From Smittia aterrima (taxonomy: Eukaryota; Arthropoda; Insecta; Diptera; Chironomidae): a stretch of 64,000 bases of DNA. The number at the start of each line of letters is the position of its first letter. The first letter of the stretch is position 1. The stretch covers positions 13,051,537 to 13,115,536 of the forward strand of contig CP093829.1 in NCBI GenBank assembly GCA_033063855.1, in the 5' to 3' direction. The notes beneath the pieces are model-generated. The model was not told the DNA's origin. It made no database searches and was given only the letters and a program-made list of their open reading frames with translations. A program made the position numbers and the translations under genes. Shown here in pieces: positions 1 to 10,059 of the stretch.

Positions 1-15
1 AATGCAAGGACTTAC

Positions 16-381
16 CAATTAACCCATAGGAAAGAAATTTGTTGAGAGCTGACAATGCAATGCTTGTTATTGGACCAGTTGTCTCTTCCGAACGAATCGC
101 TTCCAGGAACGGGGACAAGTAAATTTCTGGAGAAATCATTTTCAAATCCTCAATCTGAAGCAAAGCTTCCTTTAGCTCATTGAATGACTTGGATAAGCCA
201 TCAGAGTTGTCGTACTGTCGATGAGGATAAACGTTCAAGAAACATAGCAATGTCATTAATTTAGTTTTCTTCTCTTTACCTGATAAGAGTTCCACGAATT
301 CCTTGATGTTCTCCTCGTCGCTGTCATTATCGTGGATAACTCTCCGCGCACCACAAAGATTCCATTGCCTGGAATACTCAT
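16..381 (-). CDS. garz: Golgi Arf guanine-nucleotide exchange factor GBF1/gartenzwerg, first two exons (partial)
   Basis: GBF1 is a large Sec7-domain exchange factor that loads Arf1 with GTP at the cis-Golgi and drives COPI vesicle formation. Only its extreme N-terminus is present. Exon 1 (381..280) starts with ATG and reads MSIPGNGIFVVRGEL. After a 65-nt intron (GTAAAG...ACAG), exon 2 (214..16) contains FLEAIRSEETTGPITSIALS followed by NKFLSYGLI, the strongly conserved start of the GBF1 dimerisation region. Exon 2 ends at a GTAAG donor at 15..11, so the gene continues off the left edge and the Sec7 domain is not in the window. The join is phase 0 and yields no stop. The next gene on the right is on the same strand and ends only 190 bp upstream of this start, so the garz promoter must be very compact. 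Family assignment is firm; the symbol is by analogy with Drosophila. Confidence 0.9.
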
Positions 382-569
382 GGCTTCGCCAACACTTTAA
401 ATTTGGCTTCGTTTAAATAGATTTTTGCGAATTTTTACTTAATTTTCTCTTCTTGCTGACGACGATTGTTGAAACTCAAAAAAAAATTACTAAACTCACC
501 ACAGATATATTTTTCAAATAAATTTACCAACTGTCGATTTGAGTGGAATTGTATTCTATATTTATTTCA

Positions 570-1955
570 TTATTCTGTAAATTCAAAGTCTTGTTCATCA
601 CATATTGACACAAGGTTTTCATCATCATCGTTGTTTTCAAATAAAGAAGAATCGAAGTTTGAGATTTCTTCTAATTCACTTTCTTCTTCGTCAACTTGAT
701 CCTCGGGCTTTTCATTTTTTCTTCCAGTGTTTGCTTTGCATGACGTTGTCTCCATTTGACGTCTACTTTTGTCTCGCTGTTGTTCCTGAAGTCGCATTTT
801 GTGTTGTAACAGAATTTTCGAGCACAAGAAGTTATTAATTTGATCCAGATCCATTATTCGGCCAAAGAAGGTAAGGCTATGTGCCGCGTTGACGACTCGA
901 GCGTAAAAGAGTCTGAAGTTTGGAAAAGATTTAACTTCAACATCTCGATTAGCTTTCTCGATAACTCCAAAGTGAATTAACATATCGAAGCTCACAATAG
1001 TATGAAGTATATAAGAAAGCATGCTATCAGCGTTGTCAACCTTAACTTTGGAATGGGCCATTGAATGTCGTTTAACCATCAACTCCAGAAACTCTCTATT
1101 GCCGAGATCACGATTGAATTTATGCAACGTTTCTAAATTGCGAATCGGCATTTGAGGACATCTCACAAATTTATTTCCATTCTCGTCTTCGGATTTTTCA
1201 AGTGGTGCAGACATGAATTTTTTGGTTGTTTGCATTTCGCTTAGTTGCGAATCAGCTAAACGTTTTTGAGATGTTGCTGGTGTTACAGTTGTGGTGCACA
1301 TATTCTTAAGAATATAATTAATGCCATCTGTCATTTTTTGCATTTTATCCTGCATTTGCATCATCTCTCTTCTGCAATTAATTAGCGTTTTACACAATTC
1401 TCTTTTCTGCTTTTGAAGCTTCTGAATTTGCATTTGTGAAACAGAATCAGAACTAGGATTCTTTTTATGGTCACTTTCAACCACAGGAATGAATCTTGAT
1501 TCTACTGACGTAAACCACTTCGGTTTTATTTTCTGAATAGTTGGATGACCACCTTGAGACGAATTTAATGATCCGGAAGGAATGATACTTTTTTTAACAG
1601 ATGATGTAGGAATTTCTTTTGCTTTTACTGTATTCGTCCTTCTTGTTTTTTCAGTCAACAACCGTAATTGAGCGTGAAGTGCATCTTTTACTTTGGCATG
1701 CGGAGATAGTTTATCATTCTTTGTCACAATTAAATCCTTTACAGGCATCTCCTTTTTCAATACATTTCTTGTTATTGTTACATTTCCAAGTTGCTTAACG
1801 ACGATACTTTGCTTTAGGTTTTCTGGTTCCGAATTAAGCTGTTTCGGAGTTTTAATAGATATTGCTTGAATCAGTTCCTTTTTGGGTTTCGACATTTCGA
1901 GAACTGCTTTCTTCATTGTTTTGGCCAATTCTTCCGACACTAAAACGAGATTCAA
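570..1955 (-). CDS. DUF4806-like protein, function unknown
   Basis: An open frame of 461 codons without a recognised catalytic domain. The N-terminal half is basic and Ser/Thr-rich. The middle (around residues 185-215) has a short heptad-like, Gln/Lys/Met-rich segment that may form a coiled coil. From about residue 270 the sequence begins with MPIRNLETLHKFNRDLGN and resembles the DUF4806 module found in many insect proteins of unknown, possibly chromatin-related, function. The tail is very acidic (runs of E and D). The true start is unsure. The first ATG at 1955 lies inside a pyrimidine-rich stretch ending in TTTTAG at about 1941, which looks like a splice acceptor, so an upstream exon may exist. 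Alternatively translation may begin at the well-placed ATG at about 1916 (context AAACAATG). A TTTATT (minus-strand AATAAA) at 561-566 sits just past the stop, giving a tiny 3' UTR. Confidence 0.6.
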   Translation of the reverse strand: MNLVLVSEELAKTMKKAVLEMSKPKKELIQAISIKTPKQLNSEPENLKQSIVVKQLGNVTITRNVLKKEMPVKDLIVTKNDKLSPHAKVKDALHAQLRLLTEKTRRTNTVKAKEIPTSSVKKSIIPSGSLNSSQGGHPTIQKIKPKWFTSVESRFIPVVESDHKKNPSSDSVSQMQIQKLQKQKRELCKTLINCRREMMQMQDKMQKMTDGINYILKNMCTTTVTPATSQKRLADSQLSEMQTTKKFMSAPLEKSEDENGNKFVRCPQMPIRNLETLHKFNRDLGNREFLELMVKRHSMAHSKVKVDNADSMLSYILHTIVSFDMLIHFGVIEKANRDVEVKSFPNFRLFYARVVNAAHSLTFFGRIMDLDQINNFLCSKILLQHKMRLQEQQRDKSRRQMETTSCKANTGRKNEKPEDQVDEEESELEEISNFDSSLFENNDDDENLVSICDEQDFEFTE

Positions 1956-3299
1956 AAAGTTAGCGGGAATTTCAAATTAATAACAAAAATGTACTACTTG
2001 TGTTGATGATAAAATGTCTATTTAATGCCCTCTAATTAATCTTCTTGAATGAAATAATAAGTTTCAATTTGTCTCCGAGTCTCTGCTTCTCGTTTTCGAT
2101 TTAAAAATCTGCTCTAGAATTCTGCTTCTTTCTTTATCGAATTTTCAAAAAAACAAAAATTCAAAATTCAACGGAATTATTTCTCGGTACTCTTTGAGAC
2201 GAGAGCCTCACATTTGATGATCATCTAACCAAGTCAATCTCAAAAAATATTTTGGGTAAGCTTACCATGAATTCGATTGTGTGTGATGCTTAGATAAGAA
2301 AAATAGACATATTTCTTTTAGATTTTATTTCCATTTTATTTTTGAACTCTTTCTCTACGGTTTTCTTTTGGATTATTATTTAAATTTTTTCTTTCTTCGG
2401 AAAATTACAATATTTTTCTGTTAAACCGTGAATTAACAATATTTAAGAATCCTTTCAGCCATTGGCCCCTGCGAACTTGATTAGGCGCGATTCCTTTCAA
2501 TGATTTCATCCGGCGGACGCTCGCAGGTGCTAACAAATTATTTGTTAAAATTTCTTTCATTCTATTACATTCTCCATTTATTTACAAATCTTCAGTCCTA
2601 TGCTAAGATTTTTGTCCCCATTATCGTTTCCTTTACATGATCGTTATCAAAAATCACACAATTTTTTCAGTATCAGCTTAACAACTACGAAGGATTTCTC
2701 TCGTTTAACAATTAAAGATTTCATTTTGCGAAAAAGGGAATAAAGTTTTTCATTAATGAACAAATATTTACAAAATCAACAGTCGTCACATCGTGGACTA
2801 TGTAACTTTAGCTAGTTCCGTCACAAGATAACCTTAAAGCTTTTTTTTTCATTCCCAGACACCTTCCCCTATTCAAATCTTGTGACGACGCATCCTTCTG
2901 GTAACTGATAATTGAATTGACGGAGATATTTTAACAAAAGGGACCGAGGGCTGAAAGCGGCAGTCGCTAAGAGTCCATGGGACTTACAGTAAAAATCATT
3001 CTAGATCGTGGATTTTGAAAAGTTTAATGCGGCGAAAGTTATCAAAATGACTAGCTTTGACATTTTGTCGATTATCTGAAGAAGTTTACATTTATATCGA
3101 CAGCTCCACGACAAATCATTCCGTAAAGTCCAAAAGAAACCAACTTTTTGGTCGTTGCATTCAAAAATAAAAATCTTCTTAATTTAAACTTATCTATTTG
3201 ATTTGTTGTCGGTGAGGGGAATTGTTTGCATCAACTAATAAATTTAACTTTCTTTTATTATCTTTGAACGTCCCTAAAATATTTTTTGGAGCGAGAGCT
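1956..3299. other. Intergenic or 3' region between the DUF4806 gene and MFSD14
   Basis: Mostly AT-rich sequence. It holds a GC-richer island at about 2461-2530, which could be a third alternative last exon of the MFSD14 gene (see separate entry). A minus-strand AATAAA (TTTATT at about 3254-3259) suits the 3' end of the MFSD14 exon that stops at 3300. An 11-bp inverted repeat at 2819-2829/2877-2887 is no longer than expected by chance. Confidence 0.4.
2405..2529 (-). other. Candidate third alternative last exon of the MFSD14 gene
   Basis: On the minus strand a pyrimidine-containing acceptor (TTTGTTAG, AG at 2531-2530) opens a 125-nt stretch. In the phase left by the main MFSD14 exon (one G carried over) it reads 41 codons, beginning APASVRRMKSLKGIAPNQVR, to a TAA at 2407..2405. 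Two minus-strand AATAAA signals lie 70-80 nt further on (TTTATT at about 2325-2340). The first 70 nt are distinctly GC-richer than their surroundings. No homologue is recognised. A shorter frame of 14 codons is also open here, so the reading frame is not certain. Confidence 0.3.
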
Positions 3300-3394
3300 T
3301 TAAAGCTGCGCCATATCCTCGTGATCCATCAAAGGAGAAAGCGTCGCTGAATATCGACGGACGACAGGTTCCTCGAAACTATTTTCAATTGGCG
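3300..3394 (-). other. MFSD14 alternative last exon B
   Basis: The acceptor TCGTTATAG (AG at 3396-3395) opens 95 nt in the phase of the same upstream donor, reading APIENSFEEPVVRRYSATLS and then PLMDHEDMAQL, followed by TAA. A minus-strand AATAAA lies about 45 nt beyond the stop. The 31-residue tail differs completely from that of exon A. Confidence 0.65.
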
Positions 3395-6034
3395 CTATAA
3401 CGAAAGAAAATTCGTTTAGTGAGTAGAGGAGGAGTAGGAGTTTTTAATAACAAAAAAATCTTTTGTTTAGTCTACTGGAAAAAATATATTAGTTTAGGTA
3501 ATTACTTCGAAACTGAAAACAAATTGCGCAAAACGTAAATCAGTACTGGTGTGTGTCCATCATGTCGAATGCTACATCATTATCGTAGGCATTCAACCGA
3601 TCGTTATCAGTTTCTGCAAGTTAAAAGAATTTCGTAAAATCAAAAATCATGCCAAGAGCTTTTTAAGAAATGATAATAAAAACTAAAAATGAAACAACTA
3701 ATACTTTTCATCTCACCAACGATTGATGTTCGCTTGGCGTCGGGATGTTTCTCTTCTTTGATAAAAACGGCGACGAGGATTGCAACAACAACCATCATCG
3801 AACCAAAGACAAATGGCGGTCCTGGCATGAACTGTGTCAAAAAATTGTTCTCGTGCTCTTGTCCCATTACCAGTTCATTGTTATTGTGATTGAGTTGAAC
3901 TCCATCCGAGTTATTTACCAATCCCATCTTGATGTCATTGAAGTTGATGCTATTGTTAATATTCTTTGACTCATCGTTTAAATCAACGTTGAAAAGATAG
4001 AAAATAACACCAAACATCGCTGGCCCAAGACCATTACATAGTCCTCGCATTCCCGTAACCATTCCCTGTACAACGCCTTGTTGATCAGCGTGTGAATGAA
4101 TTGAAACAAACGCAGATATCGCTGGGTAAGTGATTGATGCCACAGCTGCAAGAATTCCTGCTCCCCACATCATCCACGTTTGAGTTCCGATACCGTACCA
4201 AAGCATTTGAAGCATCTCAAACGTGAGTCCAATAATGATTGTGCGTTTAGCTCCGAGAACTCTCATCAAGTCTCCAAGTATCATTTGGGCGGCAATACTC
4301 AAGATTCCAACGACAGCGATGAAAATTGAAACATCCATCGAACTGAATCCCATCTTCAATTTAAGATAAACGAAGATACACGAGTATTGACCTGCTTCGG
4401 GAAGGTATGACAGCAGAACAGTGATGCACTGCATTAAAATCGTTTGATTCATTCCAACGCGTCGCAACGCAGCAAAGGGATCGGCGGTTTCCCAATTTAT
4501 TGGACTAAACTGATTCGGTCTGACCTTTTCGGGCAATGACTCTGGCACGGCGACGAGGATAAAAAAGACATCTAGGACAGCGACTGCTGTGGCAAGAGCT
4601 ACGATAAGTGGCTCTGAATACTTGTCGTTAAGGTAAGCGCCAAGTGCTGGTGAAATCACCTTAAAATTAAAATAAAGAAGTTTTATGAAATCTGAACAAA
4701 AATATTAACATTTAAACTCTCACCAGACTTGCCGCAAATGTCGCTGAGACCATGCCATAAGCTCTTGATCTGTTTTCAATTGTCGTAACATCGGCAACAT
4801 AGGCGAAGACGACAGAGAATGTAACGGCGAAAACTCCGCTTATTGAGATCATTGCAAAGAACCACCTGAATAAATTGACGTATGTCATTAAAATTTTATT
4901 GGTATGAATGTTGTTTGGGGCTTACCATGAGTTTATTGACATAAGCGGGATGGGAACGCAAGTGAAGAACACGGTGATCAGAAGGAAAAATTTCCTTCCC
5001 CAAACGTCAGACAATGCTCCGATGAGAGGAGCGCTCAGGAATGAAAGAATTCCTTTGATTCCCATCACAAGACCGTTCATCAAGAACGTGTGATGGGGAA
5101 ATGTCTTGTTGAGGACGTTGATGAGGGGCATGGTTAATAAACCCCATGAGAAATATTCTAAAAAAATTACAACTAACGCATGATAAACAGAAGGCTCGCC
5201 GATGCCGGAGCTCTGAAACGAAATAAAATGGAAGATTCATCAATTGTCGTACTTTGGCTAATCCAATTAGCTACTGATAAAAAAGGCAAATGAAAGAAGA
5301 AGCTGCACACACGTGACGGCAACAACTGCGAAATCAGGGAGAAATATTTTTTCCTTGTTTTGTGATTCGATTTATAAAAGCCAATAATTAAGAAATTCCA
5401 GCGATATTTTTGTGAAGCCCGATGTGCCAATAATTATTTAAAAATAATAACGAAAGTCTTCTGACGTGAGGAGTTCCTGATATTAAGTGTTTCTTGTTAG
5501 AATATTATATTTTTTGCTTTGTGTACACAAGAAAATTGCTAAGAGCTCCTTGTGTAGGATTAACGAAAAAAAATATAATTTTGTAGGTGTAATTGACTTA
5601 TTAACCTGACAGTGCCTGAGGATCACTCGAGAGCAAAATTTAAAGTCGGAATTAGGTTGAACATTCATTTGGACTGAGGTTGGTGTTGCAAGTGTCTGGT
5701 GTGCTGTTGCTGCCGTCAGTGTTGTTGCTGAGAAGGCTTTTGTCAAACGAGCTGACTTATTGATTTTCACATCGTCAATCATGAGTTGAGACGAATTTGA
5801 TTGAATTCGATTTCGATTAGAAATATATTGCAAGGAGGCGATAGACGTCGCAATGCTTCTTACATTTGATGAAACAACATCGAGAACGTGAGGATTTGAC
5901 CGCGAAGTCTTTATGTTGTTCGCAGCGTAAATATTGTTCGTATTTGTCCATGAGAGATTTTTTTTCAATAATAATCTCTTGTGGTCGTACTCGCTATCAC
6001 TATCCACATAACGCTCATCTGATGACTCTTCCAT
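3300..6034 (-). CDS. MFSD14/HIAT1-type major facilitator transporter
   Basis: A 12-pass major facilitator protein of the hippocampus-abundant-transcript family, probably Golgi or endosomal; its substrate is not settled. Exons: 6034..5606, 5212..4926, 4865..4724, 4659..3717, then either 3613..3540 or 3394..3300. All phases agree, giving about 624 or 631 residues. Family markers are GIGEPSVYHALVVIFLEYFS, FLSAPLIGALSDVWGRK (the MFS loop 2-3 motif), VSATFAASL, AVPESLPEK and DADQQGVVQG-like HADQQGVVQGM. The first exon codes a 143-residue hydrophilic tail containing EYDHKRLLL, comparable to the acidic/RxLL tail of fly orthologues. I chose ATG 6034 over 6115 because of the better context and that similarity. 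The first donor is the weak CAG|GTTAAT. A polar loop rich in Asn interrupts the region before the last transmembrane helix. The upstream neighbour PSMB7 is on the same strand 1.9 kb away. Confidence 0.88.
3540..3613 (-). other. MFSD14 alternative last exon A
   Basis: The acceptor TTAACTTGCAG (AG at 3615-3614) is followed by 74 nt that complete the split codon and read ETDNDRLNAYDNDVAFDMMD plus THQY, then TGA. It gives the transporter an acidic 24-residue cytosolic tail. It uses the same donor (3716) as last exon B. Confidence 0.7.
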
Positions 6035-7947
6035 TACTTTTTTATCTCTAAAATCATTAAATTGTGCAATGGTTGGGAAGTAAGGACAAAGAGAGAGATG
6101 AGAATGGAGCTTCATGGAGAATGAATCAAAATTTTATTCAATTAGATTTTCTCATACAGACTAAAATGTTTATAGAAACTTAAATGATTGAGAAGAAATA
6201 ATTTTTTTTAGGAAATACTGTAAACAGTGAATAAAAACAAAATATTTCGAAGCTTTTAGTGAATGAATTATATGTTTCGATAGAATGAAAGTTCAGTGAG
6301 CGTGGGGTATTTTCAATTAACTTTACAATTGACTCATCAGAAAATGGAGCTAAAGATCTCTCTGTCGCTTATCAGATTTTATTTACTTTGAGATAAAAAT
6401 ATATCATTGGCAATAAGTCATTGCTTAAAGCGAAAGCAGTAGACGACTCTGAAATTCAGTTCTACATGCGAGCTATTCTTGGGATCCGAATGGTTTGATA
6501 AAAAAAAACAATCTGTCTGATGTCAAATTGATTAATCCCCTTTCCCCGTCGATAACGCGGATTACAACATCAACGATGTGTTATCAGAAGAGTCGCGAGG
6601 CACACAGAGAGATTAAACGCAAGTGTATGCTAAATTCCCAGCAGAACACAGTGACTCAGTGCAATGACGAAATCGCAGCGTAGAATTCAAAATTGAAGTG
6701 TTATGAAAGCGATAAGGGTTTGATAACAAAAATTGAGTATTTTTTGACAATTTATGATCGAATTCAAGTGCTCGAAGCCACGTAGCTGGCTAACTGATAT
6801 TTGCAATAGTCATGTCCCTTATCGATTTGAATCACCAACTCTTATTTAGTAATCCATTGAAACAAGTGTCTTGTGATTGATTTTCCAGTATCATGCACAC
6901 ATGACACGCAACGATTGACAAATGCCGCGCTGAAAAGATATCGCACCGAGCAGGACGCAGAAGAGACAAACGAAGAGAAGCTTCAAGGTCATGAAACTAA
7001 GGTAGTCGACTTAACAAAGCGTCGCGAAAAAGATTCAAGTTAATTAATTCGAGCAGAGATTCTCTTTTAGAGAAGAAGCTTTAATGCCAATCGATCCACT
7101 GTGTGCCCTCTTCTCGCTCGAAACATTGGAATTACATGTTTCAATATTCAAGGTTATTGATTGAATTTTGCCGTCGTCGTATCACTGCATTGGGAATCAG
7201 GATAGAAAAATGAAAAGCAATGATAGTAAGCAATGAGTATCGTGATAGAAAATGGTTTATGAGGGGCGAAAGGAAAAGTTACTTTGTATGAAAAGAAAAA
7301 TATTCTCTTATTGATTTTTACATGGAAAGTTTGTAGGGGACGAAAGTGAAAACTAATTCGTTCACACAACAAATTATTGAGTGATTAGCATTAATACTTA
7401 CAGTTAGCAGTGATCTATCAATCGTTTTTTGCATCGAGAGTATCTGATTCGATTTATTTCTGATCTGTTGATGCCTTATTGGAATTTTCTTGATATTTAT
7501 TTTTGGCATTATTTCACCAAGGTAAGAGCACTAATTATTCCTTATCACCCACTGTACTCATGTATTAATCATTTTTATATCGTTTAACATTGTTTCAATC
7601 ACTACTTATGGACAAATTCGCAATTTAATCGCAGCAACATTCCGCCACTAATAACCATCAAAAAAACAAATTGAAATACGCCATCTGGTGGCTTGCTGAA
7701 TGAAACAAGGATGTCCCCTCGACTCCACAATTATCACAAGGATGTCCCTCCGTTCAAATTGGTTGGTCACCAGATGGGGTAAGTGAGAAAGGGATTCAAA
7801 CTACAGAATAACTCACCTCTTAAGTTTTTCAAACCTAGTTCATTTACACCACTTCGTTTATCTTTTACCATTAATTTATTCAAAAAGTGTTTTCATAGAA
7901 GTTTTACATTGTTACTGAAGTAAGATGAAAAACTAAAGTGACAGAAT
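6035..7947. other. Region upstream of MFSD14 and downstream of PSMB7
   Basis: No convincing coding exon. It should hold the MFSD14 5' UTR and promoter and the PSMB7 3' UTR, whose likely polyadenylation signal is TTTATT at 7875-7880 read on the minus strand. The only organised stretch is 7681-7777 (separate entry). Confidence 0.5.
7681..7777. promoter_or_regulatory. Symmetric element: inverted CACCAGATGG pair flanking two direct repeats
   Basis: CCATCTGGTG at 7681-7690 and its reverse complement CACCAGATGG at 7768-7777 bracket two copies of ACAAGGATGTCCC (7705-7717 and 7736-7748, 31 bp apart). The outer copy, read on the minus strand with its flanks, is GCCACCAGATGGCG. This fits the general CTCF-type core CCASYAGRKGGC and also contains a CAGATG E-box. 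A third CACCAGATGG lies upstream of Ack at 46309-46318. The location, between a 3' end and the next gene's 5' region, suits a promoter or insulator role, but that role is inference. Confidence 0.4.
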
Positions 7948-8931
7948 TTAATTCGTGTCCATTCGTTCGACGGAAGACGAAGCAACTTCTTCGACAATAT
8001 CGAATGGGATTTTCTTGACGGACATGACACCGGTAGTTCCGCGCTTATAAGTGTAATCCAACTTTCTTTCTCCCTTCTCATTAGACAGCTCATAGTTACG
8101 CAAATAGTTTACTGAGCCCTTACGAATAACACACAGATCAACGTTCGAACCAGATCCAAGATCGTTGAAAATACCAGCAGCGATTGCGTCTCGCACTAAC
8201 TTCATGCCATCGGCTTCACTCATATCTGGCTTCCAACGAGATTCAAAGACTGACATGGCAGCCAAACTTCCTGAACCCATTGTTGCGTAAGGCAAACGAT
8301 CAGTTGAGCCGTGAGGATGGATTGAATATATATGCGGACCTTGGTTGTCGACACCGCCGAGAACGAGTGCTGCGCTAACATGTCCTTGATAACGGAACAA
8401 GTACTGTTTCAAGAGCGTAGATGCACAAGGAACAGGAACGACACGATTTGTAGACAACCGATGCAACTCGAGTTGGCTTGCAATCATCTGAGTTGTCATT
8501 TCAGTGTCGGCAGCTGTTCCAGCTCCGCAGCAGCTTAAAATAATTCATTTGTTAGCAAAAGATAGTTGAATAAATCTAGGAATTCACTTACTACATGTTC
8601 TTAGCAAGATAATGAATCTTTTCGCAATTCTTGTCAGCAATAATATTTCCAGACGTTGCTCTTGTATCAGCGCCTAAGATCACTCCATCTTTGAAAACAA
8701 TTCCGACAATTGTTGTTCCAGTCTTTTGTGCCTTTGGGGGCTTAAATCCATCGCTGAAAAGTGCTTCATTTCTGTAAATATAAAGAAAAGTATTAAGTTT
8801 TGCAATTGTTGACGTTTCAGAGGTTAAGAATGAATCGGCAAAATACAAAGTTTCTAAAATTCTTCTTACCTTCTGCAGTTGCTGAAGTTGAATCCAGCAT
8901 GCTCTGGTTCTGGAGCCAACACACTATTCAT
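7948..8931 (-). CDS. Prosbeta2: 20S proteasome subunit beta-2 (PSMB7, trypsin-like activity)
   Basis: The catalytic beta-2 subunit of the 20S core, which cleaves after basic residues. Exons 8931..8870, 8771..8592 and 8533..7948 join in phase into 275 residues; human PSMB7 has 277. The N-terminal threonine nucleophile is exposed after propeptide removal at TG|TTIVGIVFKDG. The conserved Asp is in GADTRAT, and YCCGAGTAADTEM and ATMGSGSLAAMSVFE are typical of beta-2. The C-terminal extension (RGTTGVMSVKKIPFDIVEE) is the arm that wraps around beta-3. The start ATG is the only one upstream of the propeptide and gives MNSVLAPEPEHAGFNF. Expression should be constitutive. The 5' end faces the SMP-C2-C1 gene across 1.1 kb. 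No anomaly seen. Confidence 0.95.
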
Positions 8932-10059
8932 TTTGATTAATTTAAGTTTTGAAAATTGAATGAAAACTCTTGAAATGGAATAAAATCGATTTTCCGATGA
9001 AGTTTTGCTTGTTTATTTTCTTTCTCTCTCTGAAGTGTTCCTTCTCTCAGACGATATACTGCGATTAAAATGTTTACAAGTGTTAAACCTCTCTACAACG
9101 ATGAGTTGTTGAAGTGAATATTCTGCGAGCGATTTAGTTTGAAAGAAACGGTGCAGTAAGAAATATCTAATTGTCAGTGAATGTAGGACAGCTTGAAGGT
9201 ATTGTGAAGAGATCAAAATCAAAGAGATAATTCAGCTGTTAGTTATTGTCTTAGACTTTAGGTCGAGAAAAAGTTTATTTTGTGCAAAAAGCAAAAAGTG
9301 GTTGGGTCATTGATTTATTTTTAGACAATTTTTGTATATTAAGTTCTATGGCCAAAGTGAAAAAGACAAGCAACAGAATTCTCCATTTCTAATTCAATTA
9401 GTCGGCGCCACTCGCTACGTCAGCAATCCATTAAAATCCTTCGTGCTTATACCAAATTCGTTCTCTAACTTTTCCGAGTTTTCCACGACGACCATAAATA
9501 TTATTTCCGTAGATTAAAGCTCGCTCCACTCCCTTGTCAAGCTTTTGGGTCTCTTCACTTTTCACGTAGCTGAAAAATGAAAATATTGGAACCCCATCCC
9601 CAAATCTAAGCTTTCTTCTTAGTCAGTTACACACCCTCCTACTAGCTACGTGATAAACGAACAGCTTATTGGTGCGTGCTCACGACCCGGAAGGATCTCG
9701 AAGAGATGAGCTCATATAACAATGGCAATCCAAAATCGAACAATAAGCGATTTATTATGCAAAATATTGTGAGAAGAGAATATTTTTCTGAATTGAATCG
9801 AGAGGCCCTGCTGAACATTCAGCCAAATAGTTTTTTCTGTCTTCAAAAATAGAATTTACACACAGAAAATATCACAAATGTGATGATCATGAAGTCGCGA
9901 GCAACAAGCTAATACACACAAGAAATTATTTATTTATTTTTCATCCAAATCTTTTGGGTTTTCTTCTTTACCTCGTTTCAGACGTCGCGATTCATTTTAC
10001 TTTCAATGACAGTCCAGAGAGAATGGGAAACAAATAAACAAAATCAGCAGTGAAGCTCA
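8932..10059. promoter_or_regulatory. Divergent intergenic region between PSMB7 and the SMP-C2-C1 gene
   Basis: About 1.1 kb between two divergent start codons. No coding exon is convincing. It should contain both promoters and the 5' UTRs. I see an ATCGAT at about 8985, 55 bp from the PSMB7 start, which is too short a DRE-like match to call. Confidence 0.4.

Noticed and set aside
2819..2887. Perfect 11-bp inverted repeat CGTCACAAGAT / ATCTTGTGACG with a 47-nt loop.
   Set aside because: A stem of this length at this spacing is expected about once or more by chance in 64 kb; no target-site duplication or transposon body was seen.
3003..3065. Minus-strand 20-codon frame beginning MSKLVILITFAALNF, like a secreted peptide.
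   Set aside because: Very short, no processing or cysteine pattern, no supporting splice signals; likely chance in AT-rich DNA.
5483..5605. Continuation of the first MFSD14 exon to a stop at 5483.
   Set aside because: The frame passes a donor (CAG|GTTAAT) whose use joins the conserved GIGEPSVYHA exon in phase, so this tail is intron.
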